A stretch of 52,075 nt of DNA from Armatimonadota bacterium (GCA_029781035.1 JAKOXK010000016.1:1-52075), one strand, 5' to 3'. Positions 16,107 to 25,709 are shown, counted from the stretch's first letter. The notes: generated by a model not told the origin, from the sequence alone. Numbers and translations are program-made.

Positions 16107-16559
16107 TTAGCGACCGCCCGCGTACCCGACTGTAACGGCAGGGACACCACCTCCCAGAGGGTCTGTGCCCCAGATGTAGGCGTCGTCTGCGGGCCGCTGC
16201 AACTCACTGTGCGACGCGGTCGCCACCGGTTTCACCGGCTGTTGGACAGGGGTTGATAGCCTAATGGCAAGGAAAGCGGCCGCGGCTGAAGACAGAGCGA
16301 CCAGCCCCATCACGGCCAGTTGCCCTGAAGGTCGGCGGTTCGAAACGAACACCGCCCGATGCAACCGAGCTTCGACTCCGGCAGTGGGCTCCGGCACCTT
16401 CAAGTTGCCGAGCACCAGTTTGACACTGGCCAAAGCTTCAGACTCGGCTCGACAGCTTGGGCACTCTCGAAGATGCTCCCTGACGGCCAATGACTCGACT
16501 CCAGGGAGTTCTCGGTCGAGATACGCGGAGAGCAGGCTGCTCGCGTGGTGGCACGTCAC
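16107..16559 (-). CDS. Anti-sigma factor with zinc-binding (ZAS/zf-HC2) domain
   Basis: 150 aa. The N-terminal ZAS domain shows 'MTCHHASSLLSAYLDRELP' and 'HLRECPSCRAES', the His-x3-Cys-x2-Cys signature. One membrane helix (about 81-100, 'LAVMGLVALSSAAAAFLAIR') is followed by a periplasmic tail of about 50 residues. Its GTG start overlaps the sigma stop by GTGA, so the two are translationally coupled. Expected to hold the ECF sigma at the membrane until proteolysis. Confidence 0.88.
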   Translation of the reverse strand: MTCHHASSLLSAYLDRELPGVESLAVREHLRECPSCRAESEALASVKLVLGNLKVPEPTAGVEARLHRAVFVSNRRPSGQLAVMGLVALSSAAAAFLAIRLSTPVQQPVKPVATASHSELQRPADDAYIWGTDPLGGGVPAVTVGYAGGR

Positions 16560-17164
16560 AGCAGCACCACCTCACCATTGCGCTCAAGGTATTGGCGCAA
16601 CTGCTTGCGCCCGCGATGGATGCGGGATCTGACCGTGCCGATCGAGGTCTGCATCATTTCGGCGATCTCTTCATAAGAGAGGCCCTCGACGTCGGCAAGT
16701 ACGACCGCCGTACGGAATTCAGGGTTCATCGACTTGAGGCCAAGTTGGATCGGCTCCTCCAAAGTGCCTTGCATGGCTGCCGTCTCGACACAAGCGTTCT
16801 CGTCTGGCAAGTCCCATGTCCGGTTGCCGTCCACGCCGCTGGTCTCCATGCTGATTGTCTTGAGCCGAGTTCTCTTACGGACCGAATCGATATGGACGTT
16901 GGTCATGATCCGGTAAAGCCAAGAGGTGAACGGAAGGCTCTCGTCGTATCGGTGGAAGAACCGGTACGCTCGGACGAAGGTCTCCTGCAAAAGGTCTTCG
17001 GCCTCGGTGGCGTTGGACGTGAGCCGGTACGCCATGTTGTAGGCCTGACGGTACGTCTGGCCCATCAGTTTCTCGAAAAGGGGCCGCCGTGCCTCTCGGC
17101 TTTGTGTCAAGCCTTTGACCCAAGTCGCCAACATTGATTGCCTCACAGACCGATACCAGCCCAT
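16556..17164 (-). CDS. ECF RNA polymerase sigma factor (RpoE-like)
   Basis: Up to 202 aa. Region 2 is 'AEDLLQETFVRAYRFFHRYD' and 'FTSWLYRIMTNVHIDSVRKR'; region 4 is 'GLSYEEIAEMMQTSIGTVRS' with 'RIHRGRKQLRQYL'. There is no extra domain. First gene of the sigma/anti-sigma/RseB/HtrA operon. A TAGAAT box overlaps the ATG at 17164 (minus strand 17168-17163), so the true start may be the GTG at 17146 or the ATG at 17134. No clear self-type GGAACTT promoter was found before it. Confidence 0.9.
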   Translation of the reverse strand: MGWYRSVRQSMLATWVKGLTQSREARRPLFEKLMGQTYRQAYNMAYRLTSNATEAEDLLQETFVRAYRFFHRYDESLPFTSWLYRIMTNVHIDSVRKRTRLKTISMETSGVDGNRTWDLPDENACVETAAMQGTLEEPIQLGLKSMNPEFRTAVVLADVEGLSYEEIAEMMQTSIGTVRSRIHRGRKQLRQYLERNGEVVLL

Positions 17165-17215
17165 TCTAGCTCAGGGTTCCCGAACCACAAACGTCCTGGG
17201 CCGTGTCCGGTCCAA

Positions 17216-18127
17216 TTACTTGGCCAAGATCTCCGACCAGAGCCAGTCTAGGCTTGCACCAGCATTGACGTTTCCAACCAGGAACTTGTGCACCTCAATG
17301 GCACTTTTGGCCAGATCCGGCCGTTCGGGCCTTCTCGCCAGCAGCCAAGCAGCGAGGCACCGGGCCGCTTCGACCTGCCCGGCCCGAGTGTTCGACTTCT
17401 GGGACTTAGCCAGCGATTCGGCCGCGTCGCGGGTCTGGTCTGCCAAGACGATGGAGGCAAACCAAGGTGCGGTCAGAGACGACTCGAACACCCTCCAGAC
17501 CTGCTCGTAGGCGTCAAGGCTGGCCCGGATTTTCGCGAGAAGGCCCGGCGAACCACCCAGCACCCTCTCCATCTCCGAAGGCTCGGAGGGGACGAGGCTG
17601 GGGCACGCAACCGCCATGCAGCGAGACCGTACGGTCGGCAAGAGGCGACTGAACTCCGATGTCGTCAGGATCATCCTGACATAGGGTGGCGGCTCCTCCA
17701 GGGATTTCAGAAGTGCGTTGGAAAAGTCGTGGTTCATGCGGTCGCACTGCTCCAACAAGACCACCTTGTGCTTCGCCATAAGCGGGGGCGTGCGCAGGAA
17801 CTCGATCAACGTGGGCTTTGGGGCGTCTTCATCAGGCTTTCGGCCAACTGGGGGCGGGCGCCAAGCATCGAGCTTGATCATGGAACTAGGGCCCCAAGGT
17901 CGGACGACATGAAAGTCGACCATTCTTCCCGAGTCGAACGCACGACAGACACTGCAGTCATAGGAACGCGCTTCAATCGGCTCGGAACAGAGCCAGCCTT
18001 GGGCCAGTTTCCGTGCCGCTTCATCCATCCCGGCGCCTTCTGCTCCATAAAAGAGGACGGCATGGACTCCTCGGAACTCGGTCACGAGCCGTTCGATGAG
18101 GGCTGAGACTCCCTCAATAGCGGGCAA
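17216..18127 (-). CDS. holB: DNA polymerase III delta-prime subunit
   Basis: About 303 aa clamp-loader AAA-like subunit. Visible: a degenerate Walker A region 'LFYGAEGAGMDEAARKLAQG', zinc cysteines 'SYDCSVCRAF', 'HKVVLLEQCDRMNHDFSNAL', the delta-prime 'LLKSLEEPPPYVRMILTTSE' segment and 'LLPTVRSRCMAV' (SRC motif). The start is a TTG at 18127, overlapping darA by 14 nt, with GAGGTGG just upstream. The darA-holB order is also seen in Firmicutes. Confidence 0.85.
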   Translation of the reverse strand: MPAIEGVSALIERLVTEFRGVHAVLFYGAEGAGMDEAARKLAQGWLCSEPIEARSYDCSVCRAFDSGRMVDFHVVRPWGPSSMIKLDAWRPPPVGRKPDEDAPKPTLIEFLRTPPLMAKHKVVLLEQCDRMNHDFSNALLKSLEEPPPYVRMILTTSEFSRLLPTVRSRCMAVACPSLVPSEPSEMERVLGGSPGLLAKIRASLDAYEQVWRVFESSLTAPWFASIVLADQTRDAAESLAKSQKSNTRAGQVEAARCLAAWLLARRPERPDLAKSAIEVHKFLVGNVNAGASLDWLWSEILAK

Positions 18128-18443
18128 ACTCGTCCACCTCGAGTACGAACATGACAGCGCCTCCGACCTGGACCCGGACCGGACTCGGCAAAATGGCCGT
18201 CGTCGGCGAACCCTCAAACGGGGCGACGTTCACCACTTGCTCGCGAGTACTGCAGTTCGCTTGCACAATCTCCTTCAGGGCGCCGATGTCGTCGGACTCA
18301 AGCCCGACAAGCAGGGTCGAGTTGCCCTCGCGCAGAAACCCGCCCGTGGATCCAATGACCGTGAACTTCATCCCGGCCTTCACGAGTCCATCGCTCAGCC
18401 GGTTCCGGTCGCGGTTGTGGACGATGCACACGACCAGCTTCAT
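18114..18443 (-). CDS. darA: Cyclic-di-AMP receptor, DarA/PstA (PII-like)
   Basis: 109 aa. The N-terminus 'MKLVVCIVHNRDRNRLSDGL' and the loop 'STGGFLREGNSTLLVGLE' are diagnostic of the c-di-AMP-binding PII-like family (YaaQ/PstA); 'NCSTREQVVN' follows. It probably forms a trimer that senses c-di-AMP; the downstream partner is unknown. The start ATG at 18443 follows a TACACT box by 9 nt. It overlaps holB by 14 nt. Confidence 0.93.
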   Translation of the reverse strand: MKLVVCIVHNRDRNRLSDGLVKAGMKFTVIGSTGGFLREGNSTLLVGLESDDIGALKEIVQANCSTREQVVNVAPFEGSPTTAILPSPVRVQVGGAVMFVLEVDEFARY

Positions 18444-18452
18444 GTAGAAAGC

Positions 18453-18458
18453 AGTGTA
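18453..18458 (-). promoter_or_regulatory. -10 box (TACACT) of darA-holB
   Basis: TACACT on the minus strand lies 9 nt before the darA ATG. The 240-bp gap upstream of darA otherwise holds a GC-rich hairpin near 18646 and no gene I can support. Confidence 0.35.
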
Positions 18459-18645
18459 CCTTTGAAGACTCTCTCGGACATCTGTGGCAGTATCCGGTGG
18501 CGCCACTCTGGGTGAGCAGATCCAGGGCAAGGCTGACCACACGGCCCCAATCGATTGAAACCGGCCCCCACAACATCGCGGGAGAGTCCCGGGTCACGGG
18601 CGGTTATTCCCAAATCTCAGGTGCCCCCGTTCCCAGAACCACTGG

Positions 18646-18671
18646 CCCCGCCGGTGATGCCACAGGCGGGG
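18646..18671. terminator. Hairpin after the pseudopilin-lipoprotein operon
   Basis: CCCCGCC (18646-18652) and GGCGGGG (18665-18671) form a perfect 7-bp stem with a 12-nt loop, 14 nt beyond the small lipoprotein stop. No U-tract. Confidence 0.45.
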
Positions 18672-18684
18672 CGCACACTGAATC

Positions 18685-18906
18685 CTAGTGGCTTGAGTCT
18701 CGACTTTCTCCGGCGTTTCCCGGATCGGTCCGACCACCACCTTCTCGCCGTTGCTGGGCAGCGTTGGTCGCGGGTGGGTGGCTGTTTGGATCGGGCACTG
18801 TGTACGACTCAGACGACTTACTCGACAGCCCACATCCAGTGAGTCCAGCCACGAAGACAAAGGCCAGTGCCAAAACTGCAGCCTTCAACGACGGCCTCAT
18901 CAGCAT
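18685..18906 (-). CDS. Small lipoprotein following a pseudopilin
   Basis: 73 aa. The lipoprotein signal has basic 'MRPSLK', a hydrophobic core and the lipobox 'LTGC'. The mature part is short, polar and low-complexity ('[20 protein letters not shown]'), probably disordered. Its start overlaps the pseudopilin stop (ATGCTGATGAGG), so it is coupled to it; the second ATG at 18900 is an alternative start. Role unknown. Confidence 0.65.
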   Translation of the reverse strand: MLMRPSLKAAVLALAFVFVAGLTGCGLSSKSSESYTVPDPNSHPPATNAAQQRREGGGRTDPGNAGESRDSSH

Positions 18907-19775
18907 CCACCGGGATCCGGGGGCGGAATCGCATCGCCGTTACGACCGGCTTGGATAAGCCAAATGTTGTCAGTCGGATGCTGCGTGATGTCGTAACCGT
19001 CCCTCTCCGGGTGCCGGTGGGCAGCATGCAAGTCGCAGAACAAATAGTTGTTCGTAGCCGAGTGCCTGGTCTTGTCAGCAGGGGTGAGGTCGTAGCCCCA
19101 ACTGTTCACAGCGTCCTGTTGGGTGGTCCAGAAGCCCATGTCCTGCAAGTAATCGCCTGCTTCGGGAGAGATTCCGGTATATCCGCCTTTCGCGCTTTCC
19201 ACATAACCTTCGAACAAGAGATCCGTCATGGCGGGATTCGCAACGGCAGTAGTGCTGACTCCACCCAGATAACGGCTGTCGTAGCTGAGGTTGCTCTCAT
19301 TGGAATAGCTGCCAAAGCCGTGACCGTTCCACGAAACAGAGTGTTGCTTGTTCTTTGGCGTGTAGCACGCGTCAGGATTTGTCGCGTACTTGTTGGCAGG
19401 TGTCAAGAACACGTTCATCGAATACGTGACAGGGAAGTTCATCCATGTGTTGTTGTTCCCGGAATTGAGAACGGGTTCGTCCGGGCAGACCCAGATGCTG
19501 TTCCTGGAGTTCTTCTCGCGGTTCTTGATGTAGGGTTCAAGCGCCGACTTGCCGTAGTCATCGGTGAAGTGGAAGTAACGGGGGCTCACCAGCACATCGT
19601 CACTGTCAGAGGCGTACATCGCGAATACGTCGCCGAACTGCTTCAAGTTCGACAAGCAAACGGTCGCCTTGGCCGCTTCCTTTGCCTGAGCGAAGACGGG
19701 GAATAAGATTGCGGCCAAAATCGCAATGATCGCGATGACCACCAAGAGTTCGATGAGGGTGAACGCTTTCCGCAT
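18900..19775 (-). CDS. Type II pseudopilin-like protein (prepilin N-methylation domain, H-X9-DG type)
   Basis: 291 aa. A prepilin signal '[20 protein letters not shown]' with the +5 Glu and a hydrophobic helix is followed by '[13 protein letters not shown]', a form typical of Armatimonadota. The large extracytoplasmic domain has four Cys and ends with a degenerate H-X9-DG region ('[17 protein letters not shown]', DL instead of DG). ATG at 19775 is supported by GAGGA 8 nt upstream. Such genes are often multicopy in these genomes and their substrates are unknown. The leader contains a strong hairpin. Confidence 0.88.
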   Translation of the reverse strand: MRKAFTLIELLVVIAIIAILAAILFPVFAQAKEAAKATVCLSNLKQFGDVFAMYASDSDDVLVSPRYFHFTDDYGKSALEPYIKNREKNSRNSIWVCPDEPVLNSGNNNTWMNFPVTYSMNVFLTPANKYATNPDACYTPKNKQHSVSWNGHGFGSYSNESNLSYDSRYLGGVSTTAVANPAMTDLLFEGYVESAKGGYTGISPEAGDYLQDMGFWTTQQDAVNSWGYDLTPADKTRHSATNNYLFCDLHAAHRHPERDGYDITQHPTDNIWLIQAGRNGDAIPPPDPGGC

Positions 19776-19808
19776 AGGATGATTCCTCATAGTGGCCGCT
19801 AGAGGAAT

Positions 19809-19841
19809 GGGCCAAACCCGATCCTGACCAGCGGTTGGCCC
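19809..19841. repeat. Hairpin in the pseudopilin leader
   Basis: GGGCCAAACC (19809-19818) pairs with GGTTGGCCC (19833-19841), 9 bp with one bulged A. On the plus strand TTTT follows, but no plus-strand gene lies upstream. On the minus strand it sits between a TTTAAT box (19859-19864) and the pseudopilin Shine-Dalgarno, so it would be in the 5' leader. Confidence 0.45.
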
Positions 19842-19876
19842 TTTTCTAGGAGCCGAAGATTAAAGATACTTGAAGA

Positions 19877-19896
19877 CTCGGGCCCTTTTCCCCGAG
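19877..19896. terminator. Hairpin downstream of the HIT gene
   Basis: CTCGGG (19877-19882) pairs with CCCGAG (19891-19896); an alternative CGGGCC/GGCCCG pairing overlaps it. Located about 70 nt after the HIT stop on the minus strand. Weak evidence. Confidence 0.3.
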
Positions 19897-19965
19897 GCCC
19901 GTCATTGAAACTAAGGACATTTTCACATTGGGACCCTTGACCCTGTGGAAAAGTGGGCTGCGCGA

Positions 19966-20298
19966 CTAACCGGGAGGCCAGTCGAGCTGACGCCCACCAA
20001 GTAAATGTGCGTGCAAGTGGTCGACGGTCTGGCCGCCATCGACACCTTGGTTGATGACGACTCGAAATCCGCCCGACAAGCCTTGCATCTCGGCGACCTT
20101 CTTGGCCGCGTTGAGCAGGAACTGGTGGTCACCGGAGTCGGGAAGGTCTGCCATTCCTGTGATCTCCGACCGAGTCACGATCACGATGTGCACTGGAGCC
20201 TGAGGGTTGATGTCGCGGAAGGCGACACAGTGCTCGTCTTCGTAGACGATGTCGGCCGGGATCTCCCGGTTGATGATCCGTGTAAAGAGGCTGGCCAT
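19966..20298 (-). CDS. HIT-family purine nucleoside phosphoramidase (HinT-like)
   Basis: 110 aa. The histidine triad is 'HLHAHLLGG' near the C-terminus. The N-terminal 'ASLFTRIINREIPADIVYED' and 'FRDINPQAPVHIVIV' match HinT proteins, which hydrolyse adenosine phosphoramidates in the cytosol. The start ATG has GGGAGG about 14 nt upstream, and TAATTT lies 6 nt before it. It is divergent from a secreted-protein gene, with a 52-bp shared upstream region. Confidence 0.93.
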   Translation of the reverse strand: MASLFTRIINREIPADIVYEDEHCVAFRDINPQAPVHIVIVTRSEITGMADLPDSGDHQFLLNAAKKVAEMQGLSGGFRVVINQGVDGGQTVDHLHAHLLGGRQLDWPPG

Positions 20299-20336
20299 GA
20301 AGTGAAATTACCTCCCCACGGGGTCGAATCGACGGT

Positions 20337-20342
20337 CATAAT
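20337..20342 (+). promoter_or_regulatory. -10 box (CATAAT) of the secreted-protein gene
   Basis: GTCATAATCG is followed to the ATG at 20351 with 8 nt after the hexamer; same motif as before mtnB and the 36.98-kb gene. Confidence 0.45.
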
Positions 20343-20350
20343 CGACTCCA

Positions 20351-21133
20351 ATGATCGCCACGCTCTTGGCTGCAGGCCTGGCCCTGAACGATGCGGCCCT
20401 CGCCGTGGGTGGCACGCCGAAGACACTTGACGGCCACGTCTCAGTCCGCATGGAGAGTGAGAAGATCGTCTTGAGGATCGGACAACAAGGCACGGTCGCC
20501 GACTGCCGGTTCGTCTTCGTCAACGATGGCCCGACTTGTCAGGTGAAAATGGGCTTCCCTGACAACGGGTACGGGGCCGCGGATCCGGAGGAAGAAGCAG
20601 ATCCGGACGTGGCTTCAAAGCCCCCAAAGACCGGAGCCATGAAGAGCTTCCAGTCATGGGTGGACGGCAAGGAAGTCGCCACAAGACTCGAGCGTGGCCA
20701 AGGGGCCGGCGAGTATTGGCACACCAAGACAGTGACGTTCAAGGGCCAGGCTCGGACCGTCGTCCGTGACAGGTACAGCCTGGACGTTTCGAGCGCAATC
20801 GTCCTCTTTGGCGAAAACAAGGACGCAAACGCCCATTACGCTGGATACGTGGTAAGCACAGGAGCATCCTGGAAGGGACAAATCGGCCGAAGCGAGGTCG
20901 TTTTTGAACTGCCTAGCACGGTCAAGAGGATAGTCACGATAGCGAGCGTGACAGCCAAGGACGACCCGCGCCACTATGTCGTTGCGCCCTTTGCCAAAGG
21001 CACCGTAGCCTATTCGGGCATGGCACAGCCGACCGTCAAGGGCCACACCCTAAGGTTTGTCCGCACCAGGTGGCGGCCAACCACCCATGACGACATATCG
21101 CTGTGGTTCGACTACAGCATCGCGAAGGACTGA
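20351..21133 (+). CDS. Secreted protein of unknown function
   Basis: 260 aa. A short signal-like N-terminus ('MIATLLAAGLALNDAALAVG') precedes a predicted all-beta protein. It opens with 'SVRMESEKIVLRIGQQGTVA' and 'CRFVFVNDGPTCQVKMGFPD', loosely recalling DUF4424-type domains in which a conserved beta strand precedes a Pro-rich loop. An acidic insertion ('ADPEEEADPD') follows. No catalytic motif seen. I do not recognise the family with confidence. The gene is alone, convergent with the DUF1501 gene (23-bp gap). Confidence 0.6.
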   Translation: MIATLLAAGLALNDAALAVGGTPKTLDGHVSVRMESEKIVLRIGQQGTVADCRFVFVNDGPTCQVKMGFPDNGYGAADPEEEADPDVASKPPKTGAMKSFQSWVDGKEVATRLERGQGAGEYWHTKTVTFKGQARTVVRDRYSLDVSSAIVLFGENKDANAHYAGYVVSTGASWKGQIGRSEVVFELPSTVKRIVTIASVTAKDDPRHYVVAPFAKGTVAYSGMAQPTVKGHTLRFVRTRWRPTTHDDISLWFDYSIAKD

Positions 21134-21156
21134 TAACCTCGACTGGGACTCCCTGA

Positions 21157-22602
21157 TTACTTGATGAGTTCCTGCACAACCTCACCGTAAACGTCGGTCA
21201 GCCTAAAATCACGCCCTGAGTAGTGGTAAGTCAGCCGCGTATGGTCGACACCCAACAAATGAAGCAGCGTCGCATGGAGGTCATGGACGCTCAGCTCGTC
21301 TTGCTCCACGGTGTAGCCGAGTTCGTCAGTCTGTCCATAACTCAGTCCGGGCTTGAGCCCGCCACCCGCCATCCACATCGTGAAGGCCCGAGGATGGTGG
21401 TCACGGCCCTTATACGTTGATCCGCCCCGTGCCTCGTTCATAGGCGTGCGGCCGAACTCCCCGCCCCAAACAACGATCGTCTCGTCGAGGAGTCCCCGCT
21501 GTTTCAAGTCCTTGATCAAGGCCGCAGCTGCTTTGTCGGTCTCTCGGCACAGTGCGGGCAGACGGTGAACAATGTCGTCGTGCTCGCTGGTGCCGTGGTT
21601 GTCCCACCCCCGGTGGTAGAGCTGCACGAACCGCACGCCGCGTTCGACTAGCCGCCGGGCAAGCAGACAGTTGTTGGCGAAGCTCTTCTTTCCAGGCTCT
21701 GTCCCATACATTTCGTGGATCTCGGCAGGCTCCTTGGCGATGTCCATGAGGTCGGGGACGCTCGATTGCATCCGGTAAGCCAGTTCGTATTGGGCGATCC
21801 GGGTCGCGACTTCCGGATCCAGGGAGTCCTGGAGTTGGATCTCGTTGAGATCCCGGAGGGCGTCCAGCGTGTCCCGGCGGACGTCCGCAGACACGCCGTC
21901 AGGGTTTGACACATAAAGGACGGGATCTCCTTGAGAACGCAGTTCGACGCCTTGATACACGGTGGGCAAGAACCCGCTACTCCAGCAGAACTTGCCTCCG
22001 TCGGGATTGTTCTCGCCACTGATCAAGACAACAAAGCCCGGAAGATCGCGATTTTCCGAACCCAACCCGTACGTGAGCCAACTTCCCATGCTGGGCCGCC
22101 CTGGGATCTGGAAGCCCGTGTTCATGAAGATCTGGGCTGGGGCATGGTTGAACTGGTCGGTGCGCATGGACCTCACGACGGTGATGTCATCGACAACCTC
22201 CTTCAGGTGCGGCAACAACTCACTCACCATCTGGCCGCTCTGCCCAACCTTCTCGAACTTGTAGGGAGATCCCATCAGCTTGGGTTTGCCCCGGATGAAA
22301 GCGAACCTCTCGCCTTTCAGAAGCTCGTCAGGGCACTCCTGTCCGTCGTACTTCTGAAGCGTCGGCTTTGGATCGAGCAGATCCACCTGGCTTGGCGCGC
22401 CAGCCATGAACAAGTAGATGACGGACTTGGCCTTGGCCGGAAACATCGGCTTGCGCGGGTCCATCGGGTTCTTGCGCTGCTGATCTTGAGCCAGTCCGGC
22501 TTCGAGGAACAGGTTCGAGAGAGCCAGCCCACCGATCCCGTAGCCCACTTGTTTGAACAATGTGCGACGGGTCAGCTCGCGCAAGAAGTCCTGGTGATTC
22601 AT
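21157..22602 (-). CDS. DUF1501 family secreted protein
   Basis: 481 aa. The N-terminus '[20 protein letters not shown]' is a twin-arginine-like export signal. The sulfatase/phosphatase-like fold typical of DUF1501 shows in '[20 protein letters not shown]', '[20 protein letters not shown]', '[13 protein letters not shown]', '[14 protein letters not shown]' and '[17 protein letters not shown]'. The gene starts 4 nt after the PSCyt1 gene, the standard planctomycete-type pair. Function of the pair is not established; a role in handling sulfated or complex extracellular polymers is a published suggestion only by association. Confidence 0.9.
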   Translation of the reverse strand: MNHQDFLRELTRRTLFKQVGYGIGGLALSNLFLEAGLAQDQQRKNPMDPRKPMFPAKAKSVIYLFMAGAPSQVDLLDPKPTLQKYDGQECPDELLKGERFAFIRGKPKLMGSPYKFEKVGQSGQMVSELLPHLKEVVDDITVVRSMRTDQFNHAPAQIFMNTGFQIPGRPSMGSWLTYGLGSENRDLPGFVVLISGENNPDGGKFCWSSGFLPTVYQGVELRSQGDPVLYVSNPDGVSADVRRDTLDALRDLNEIQLQDSLDPEVATRIAQYELAYRMQSSVPDLMDIAKEPAEIHEMYGTEPGKKSFANNCLLARRLVERGVRFVQLYHRGWDNHGTSEHDDIVHRLPALCRETDKAAAALIKDLKQRGLLDETIVVWGGEFGRTPMNEARGGSTYKGRDHHPRAFTMWMAGGGLKPGLSYGQTDELGYTVEQDELSVHDLHATLLHLLGVDHTRLTYHYSGRDFRLTDVYGEVVQELIK

Positions 22603-22606
22603 CCGT

Positions 22607-25600
22607 TTATTCCTTTGTGATCGTCTCGTCGAGGTTGAGAAGGGTGTTAGCGACCATCACAAGCGCCGCATCGTCAGGATCGGAACCGACTTTCTTTGCG
22701 GACTGCTGGTCCTGCCTGTAACGGCCCACCAGCTTGTCGTGGAGGGCAATAAGCCGTGTCAGCTCTGGCGCCGAAGGCAGTCGGCCCGTGCACAGCCGGA
22801 ATCCGTGACGCAGCATCATGTCCCGCGATCCGTCAGTCTCGTACTTCATCCGCCCAGCAAGCCCCCTTGCGGCCTCCATCATGACGCTGTCGTTCAGTAG
22901 CGCGAGAGCCTGCAGCGGCGTGTTGGTCCGCAGACGGCGAACCGTGCAGACGTCCCGCGCGGTCGCGTCAAGGGCGAGGAAACTGGGGTACGGGGCGGAT
23001 CGTTTCAGGAACGTATAGAGGCCACGGCGATGAGCCTGACCCCCTGAGCTCGTCGTCCATTGCTCCCCGTTGTACGGCGTGTCCCAGACGCCGCTCGGCT
23101 GCTCAGGAAACACGCTGGGGCCACCGATCTGTGGATCGAGGAGGCCACTGACCGCCAACGCGTTGTCGCGCACCATCTCGGCCTCCATTCGAAACCGGGG
23201 GCCCCTGGCCAGGAGAACGTTTTGAGGATCCTTTTCAGCAAGTGCAGGCGTAGCCGACGACGATTGCCGGTATGTCGAGGACGTCACGATCAGTCGCAGC
23301 ATCGCCTTGACGTCCCACTTGTCCATGAATTGCACGGCGAGCCAGTCCAGCAGCTCAGGATGGCTCGGCGGAGTGCCTTGAGTCCCGAAGTCCTCACAGG
23401 TCTCGACGATTCCACGGCCGAAGACCATCTCCCATAGCCTGTTGACCTCTACCCGGGCCGTCAACGGATTGCCCCGGCTCACAAGCCATCGGGCAAACGT
23501 CAGCCGGTTAACGGGGATTCCCTTTGGCATGGGGGGCAAAAAAGCCGGAGCAGCCGCTTGCACCTCATCGCCCTTGTTCAGAAACTCGCCACGAACATGA
23601 ATGTTTGCCTTGAGTGGCCCGTCTGTGGGCTTGTCCCTCAGAATCAGGGCAGCAGGGAACTGTGACTTCAGTTTCTCTAGGGCTTGCCTGTCGGCCTCCA
23701 AGCTGAGGGCATCAGCCCTCGTCGACGGATTGACTCTCACGAAGTAGCTCCAAAGGGCGCGCTGCTCCTCCGGAGAGCGGTCTGACTTCCCAAGGGCTTC
23801 GCGGACTGCAGACGGCATGACTCGCGGATTCTCATGGGTCTCGATCCCAACGCGGAAGTGGCCCAGGACATGGCCCTTCCAGTTCGGATCGTCAAACTTC
23901 AGTGCTACCGACAAAGTCTGCCCTGCACCGACGCGGACAGGTTTTTCAGTGACCGCAAGCAGTTCGTTGGCCTTCCCTTCTTCTGGGTAGATCGCCCAGC
24001 CCGGGCCCTTGCCTCCGATGACACTGGACGAGTCGTAGCCCTGCTGCGAGAAACTCGCCTCGGCCCTGGAGAGGGGAACCGTTTCTCCGTCCAAGCTGAC
24101 CTGGAGACCCGTCAGAATGAAGTTTCCGCTTGTTGATCGGCCCGGCCCGTTCGATACGAGTCCTTCACCGGGAAGCGCTTCCAGTCTGACGCCTGTGACC
24201 AGGAGCGGACCGCGGAAGCTGACAGCGTATGTGTCGTTGTCGGGAACCGATCCGGTGGCCCAGTAGGAGCCGTCCTTCAATCGTGTCAGTGTCTGGCCGT
24301 TGGCCGACGACGCGGATTGCGGTGTAGGAGCTATTTCCGTGTTGGACCTTGAAGCCTCCACCCAAGCGTCGAATGCCGTTTTTAGGTCATTTGTTGGGGT
24401 CTCCAGCTTGGCTGCGAGACGGGCCGACTCTGCCTGAAGGCGGTCTTGCTCAGCGAGTTGGTCGGCAGTAGGGACACGGATCGTCGGCTCGATCCAGACA
24501 AGCTGGCCAACGTTGTTGTCGCCAACAGCCGTGTAGGCGTTGTTCGCGAACACCGCATAGACTGAGTAGAAGTCCTTCTGCGTAAACGGGTCGTACTTGT
24601 GGTCGTGGCATCGTGCGCATCCGAGGGTTGAACCCATCCAGACCGTTGCGGTTGTTGCGACTCGGTCCAGTATAACGGTGTACATGGCCTCCGCCGGATC
24701 CACGCCTCCCTCTTGGTTGAACATCGTGTTCCTATGGAATCCGGTCGCGATCAGCTGGCCCGTGGTCGGATGCGGGAGCATGTCTCCGGCGAGTTGTTCG
24801 ACCGTGAACTCGTCATAGGGCATGTTCCGGTTGAATGCGTCGATCACCCAGTCCCGGTACTCCCAAGCAACCCGATTGGCGTCCTTTTCGTACCCGTCTG
24901 AATCTGCATACCGGGCCAAGTCCAACCACGGTCGCGCCATCCGCTCGCCAAAATGGGGATTGGCCAGGAGTGAGTCAACGACCTTTTCGTACGCGCTCGG
25001 GCTCTGGTCTCTCAGGAACGCATCGATCTCGGTCGGACTCGGCGGCAGACCAATCAGATCGAGGTACACGCGCCGGATCAGGGTCTCTTTGCTCGCTTCT
25101 GGAGAGGGTCGGAGCCCTTCCTTTTCCAGTCGAGCCAGCACGAAAGCATCGATGGGATTACGCACCCAGCGCCGGTTTTGCACGACCGGCAGCGGTGCCT
25201 TGACGGGCGGGACATACGACCAGTGGGTCGGAGTGGCCGTGCCCTCCTTTGCGCCCTGATCGATCCAGTCGCAGATGACCGTGACCTGGGCCGCGCTCAA
25301 GGGAGCGAACCCGAGGGGCATCTGCTCCTTGCCCCCTTGGCCTTTGATCCTTTGGACGAGGAGACTTTCAGCCGACCGGCCTGGCACGATGGCCGGGCCA
25401 CTTCGGCCGCCTTTCAAGAGCCCTGCCGCGCTCTCCAGGTTCAGTTTGGCCCGGGCATCAGAGCCTGAATGGCAATCAAAACAATGTGCCCTCAAGATCG
25501 GAAGGACGTCCTTCTCAAACGTACGGCCAGGCTGCGCCGTCTGACCCGGCAACGATAGCGCCACGGTCAAGGGCAACGCAGAAAGGGCTAGCGCGCCTGC

Positions 25601-25615
25601 ACGGACAAAGGTCAT
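22607..25615 (-). CDS. Planctomycete-type cytochrome protein (PSCyt1-DUF1549-DUF1553)
   Basis: 1002 aa, exported (signal '[20 protein letters not shown]'). PSCyt1 haem-binding motif 'CFDCH' at about residues 43-47. The DUF1549 block (about 155-360) includes '[20 protein letters not shown]', '[16 protein letters not shown]' and a second CxxCH, '[12 protein letters not shown]'. A middle beta-rich insert occupies about 430-600. The DUF1553 block (about 700-960) has '[20 protein letters not shown]' and 'TSSTYRQSS'. First gene of the pair with DUF1501. The start ATG follows a TAGACT box by 6 nt. Confidence 0.93.
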   Translation of the reverse strand: MTFVRAGALALSALPLTVALSLPGQTAQPGRTFEKDVLPILRAHCFDCHSGSDARAKLNLESAAGLLKGGRSGPAIVPGRSAESLLVQRIKGQGGKEQMPLGFAPLSAAQVTVICDWIDQGAKEGTATPTHWSYVPPVKAPLPVVQNRRWVRNPIDAFVLARLEKEGLRPSPEASKETLIRRVYLDLIGLPPSPTEIDAFLRDQSPSAYEKVVDSLLANPHFGERMARPWLDLARYADSDGYEKDANRVAWEYRDWVIDAFNRNMPYDEFTVEQLAGDMLPHPTTGQLIATGFHRNTMFNQEGGVDPAEAMYTVILDRVATTATVWMGSTLGCARCHDHKYDPFTQKDFYSVYAVFANNAYTAVGDNNVGQLVWIEPTIRVPTADQLAEQDRLQAESARLAAKLETPTNDLKTAFDAWVEASRSNTEIAPTPQSASSANGQTLTRLKDGSYWATGSVPDNDTYAVSFRGPLLVTGVRLEALPGEGLVSNGPGRSTSGNFILTGLQVSLDGETVPLSRAEASFSQQGYDSSSVIGGKGPGWAIYPEEGKANELLAVTEKPVRVGAGQTLSVALKFDDPNWKGHVLGHFRVGIETHENPRVMPSAVREALGKSDRSPEEQRALWSYFVRVNPSTRADALSLEADRQALEKLKSQFPAALILRDKPTDGPLKANIHVRGEFLNKGDEVQAAAPAFLPPMPKGIPVNRLTFARWLVSRGNPLTARVEVNRLWEMVFGRGIVETCEDFGTQGTPPSHPELLDWLAVQFMDKWDVKAMLRLIVTSSTYRQSSSATPALAEKDPQNVLLARGPRFRMEAEMVRDNALAVSGLLDPQIGGPSVFPEQPSGVWDTPYNGEQWTTSSGGQAHRRGLYTFLKRSAPYPSFLALDATARDVCTVRRLRTNTPLQALALLNDSVMMEAARGLAGRMKYETDGSRDMMLRHGFRLCTGRLPSAPELTRLIALHDKLVGRYRQDQQSAKKVGSDPDDAALVMVANTLLNLDETITKE

Positions 25616-25621
25616 CGTACC

Positions 25622-25627
25622 AGTCTA
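25622..25627 (-). promoter_or_regulatory. -10 box (TAGACT) of the PSCyt1-DUF1501 operon
   Basis: TAGACT on the minus strand lies 6 nt before the ATG at 25615. No upstream Shine-Dalgarno is apparent. Confidence 0.35.
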
Positions 25628-25709
25628 TCCCTAAATCCACGGACTTGAAAGTTCCGTTGCATCGGCGATTGGACTTGCGTGCTAGCGACCGCGTTCGTGG
25701 CTCTTGCTT

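Noticed and set aside
18555-18684. Possible cobalamin or glycine riboswitch upstream of darA
   Set aside because: A few short strings resemble pieces of these classes (GCCACTGG-like, GGGAGAGTCCC) but the order and the conserved cores are absent.
20311-20345. A GGTCGAATCGAC segment resembling a tRNA T-arm
   Set aside because: No acceptor stem or anticodon arm can be built around it; it is part of the divergent promoter region.
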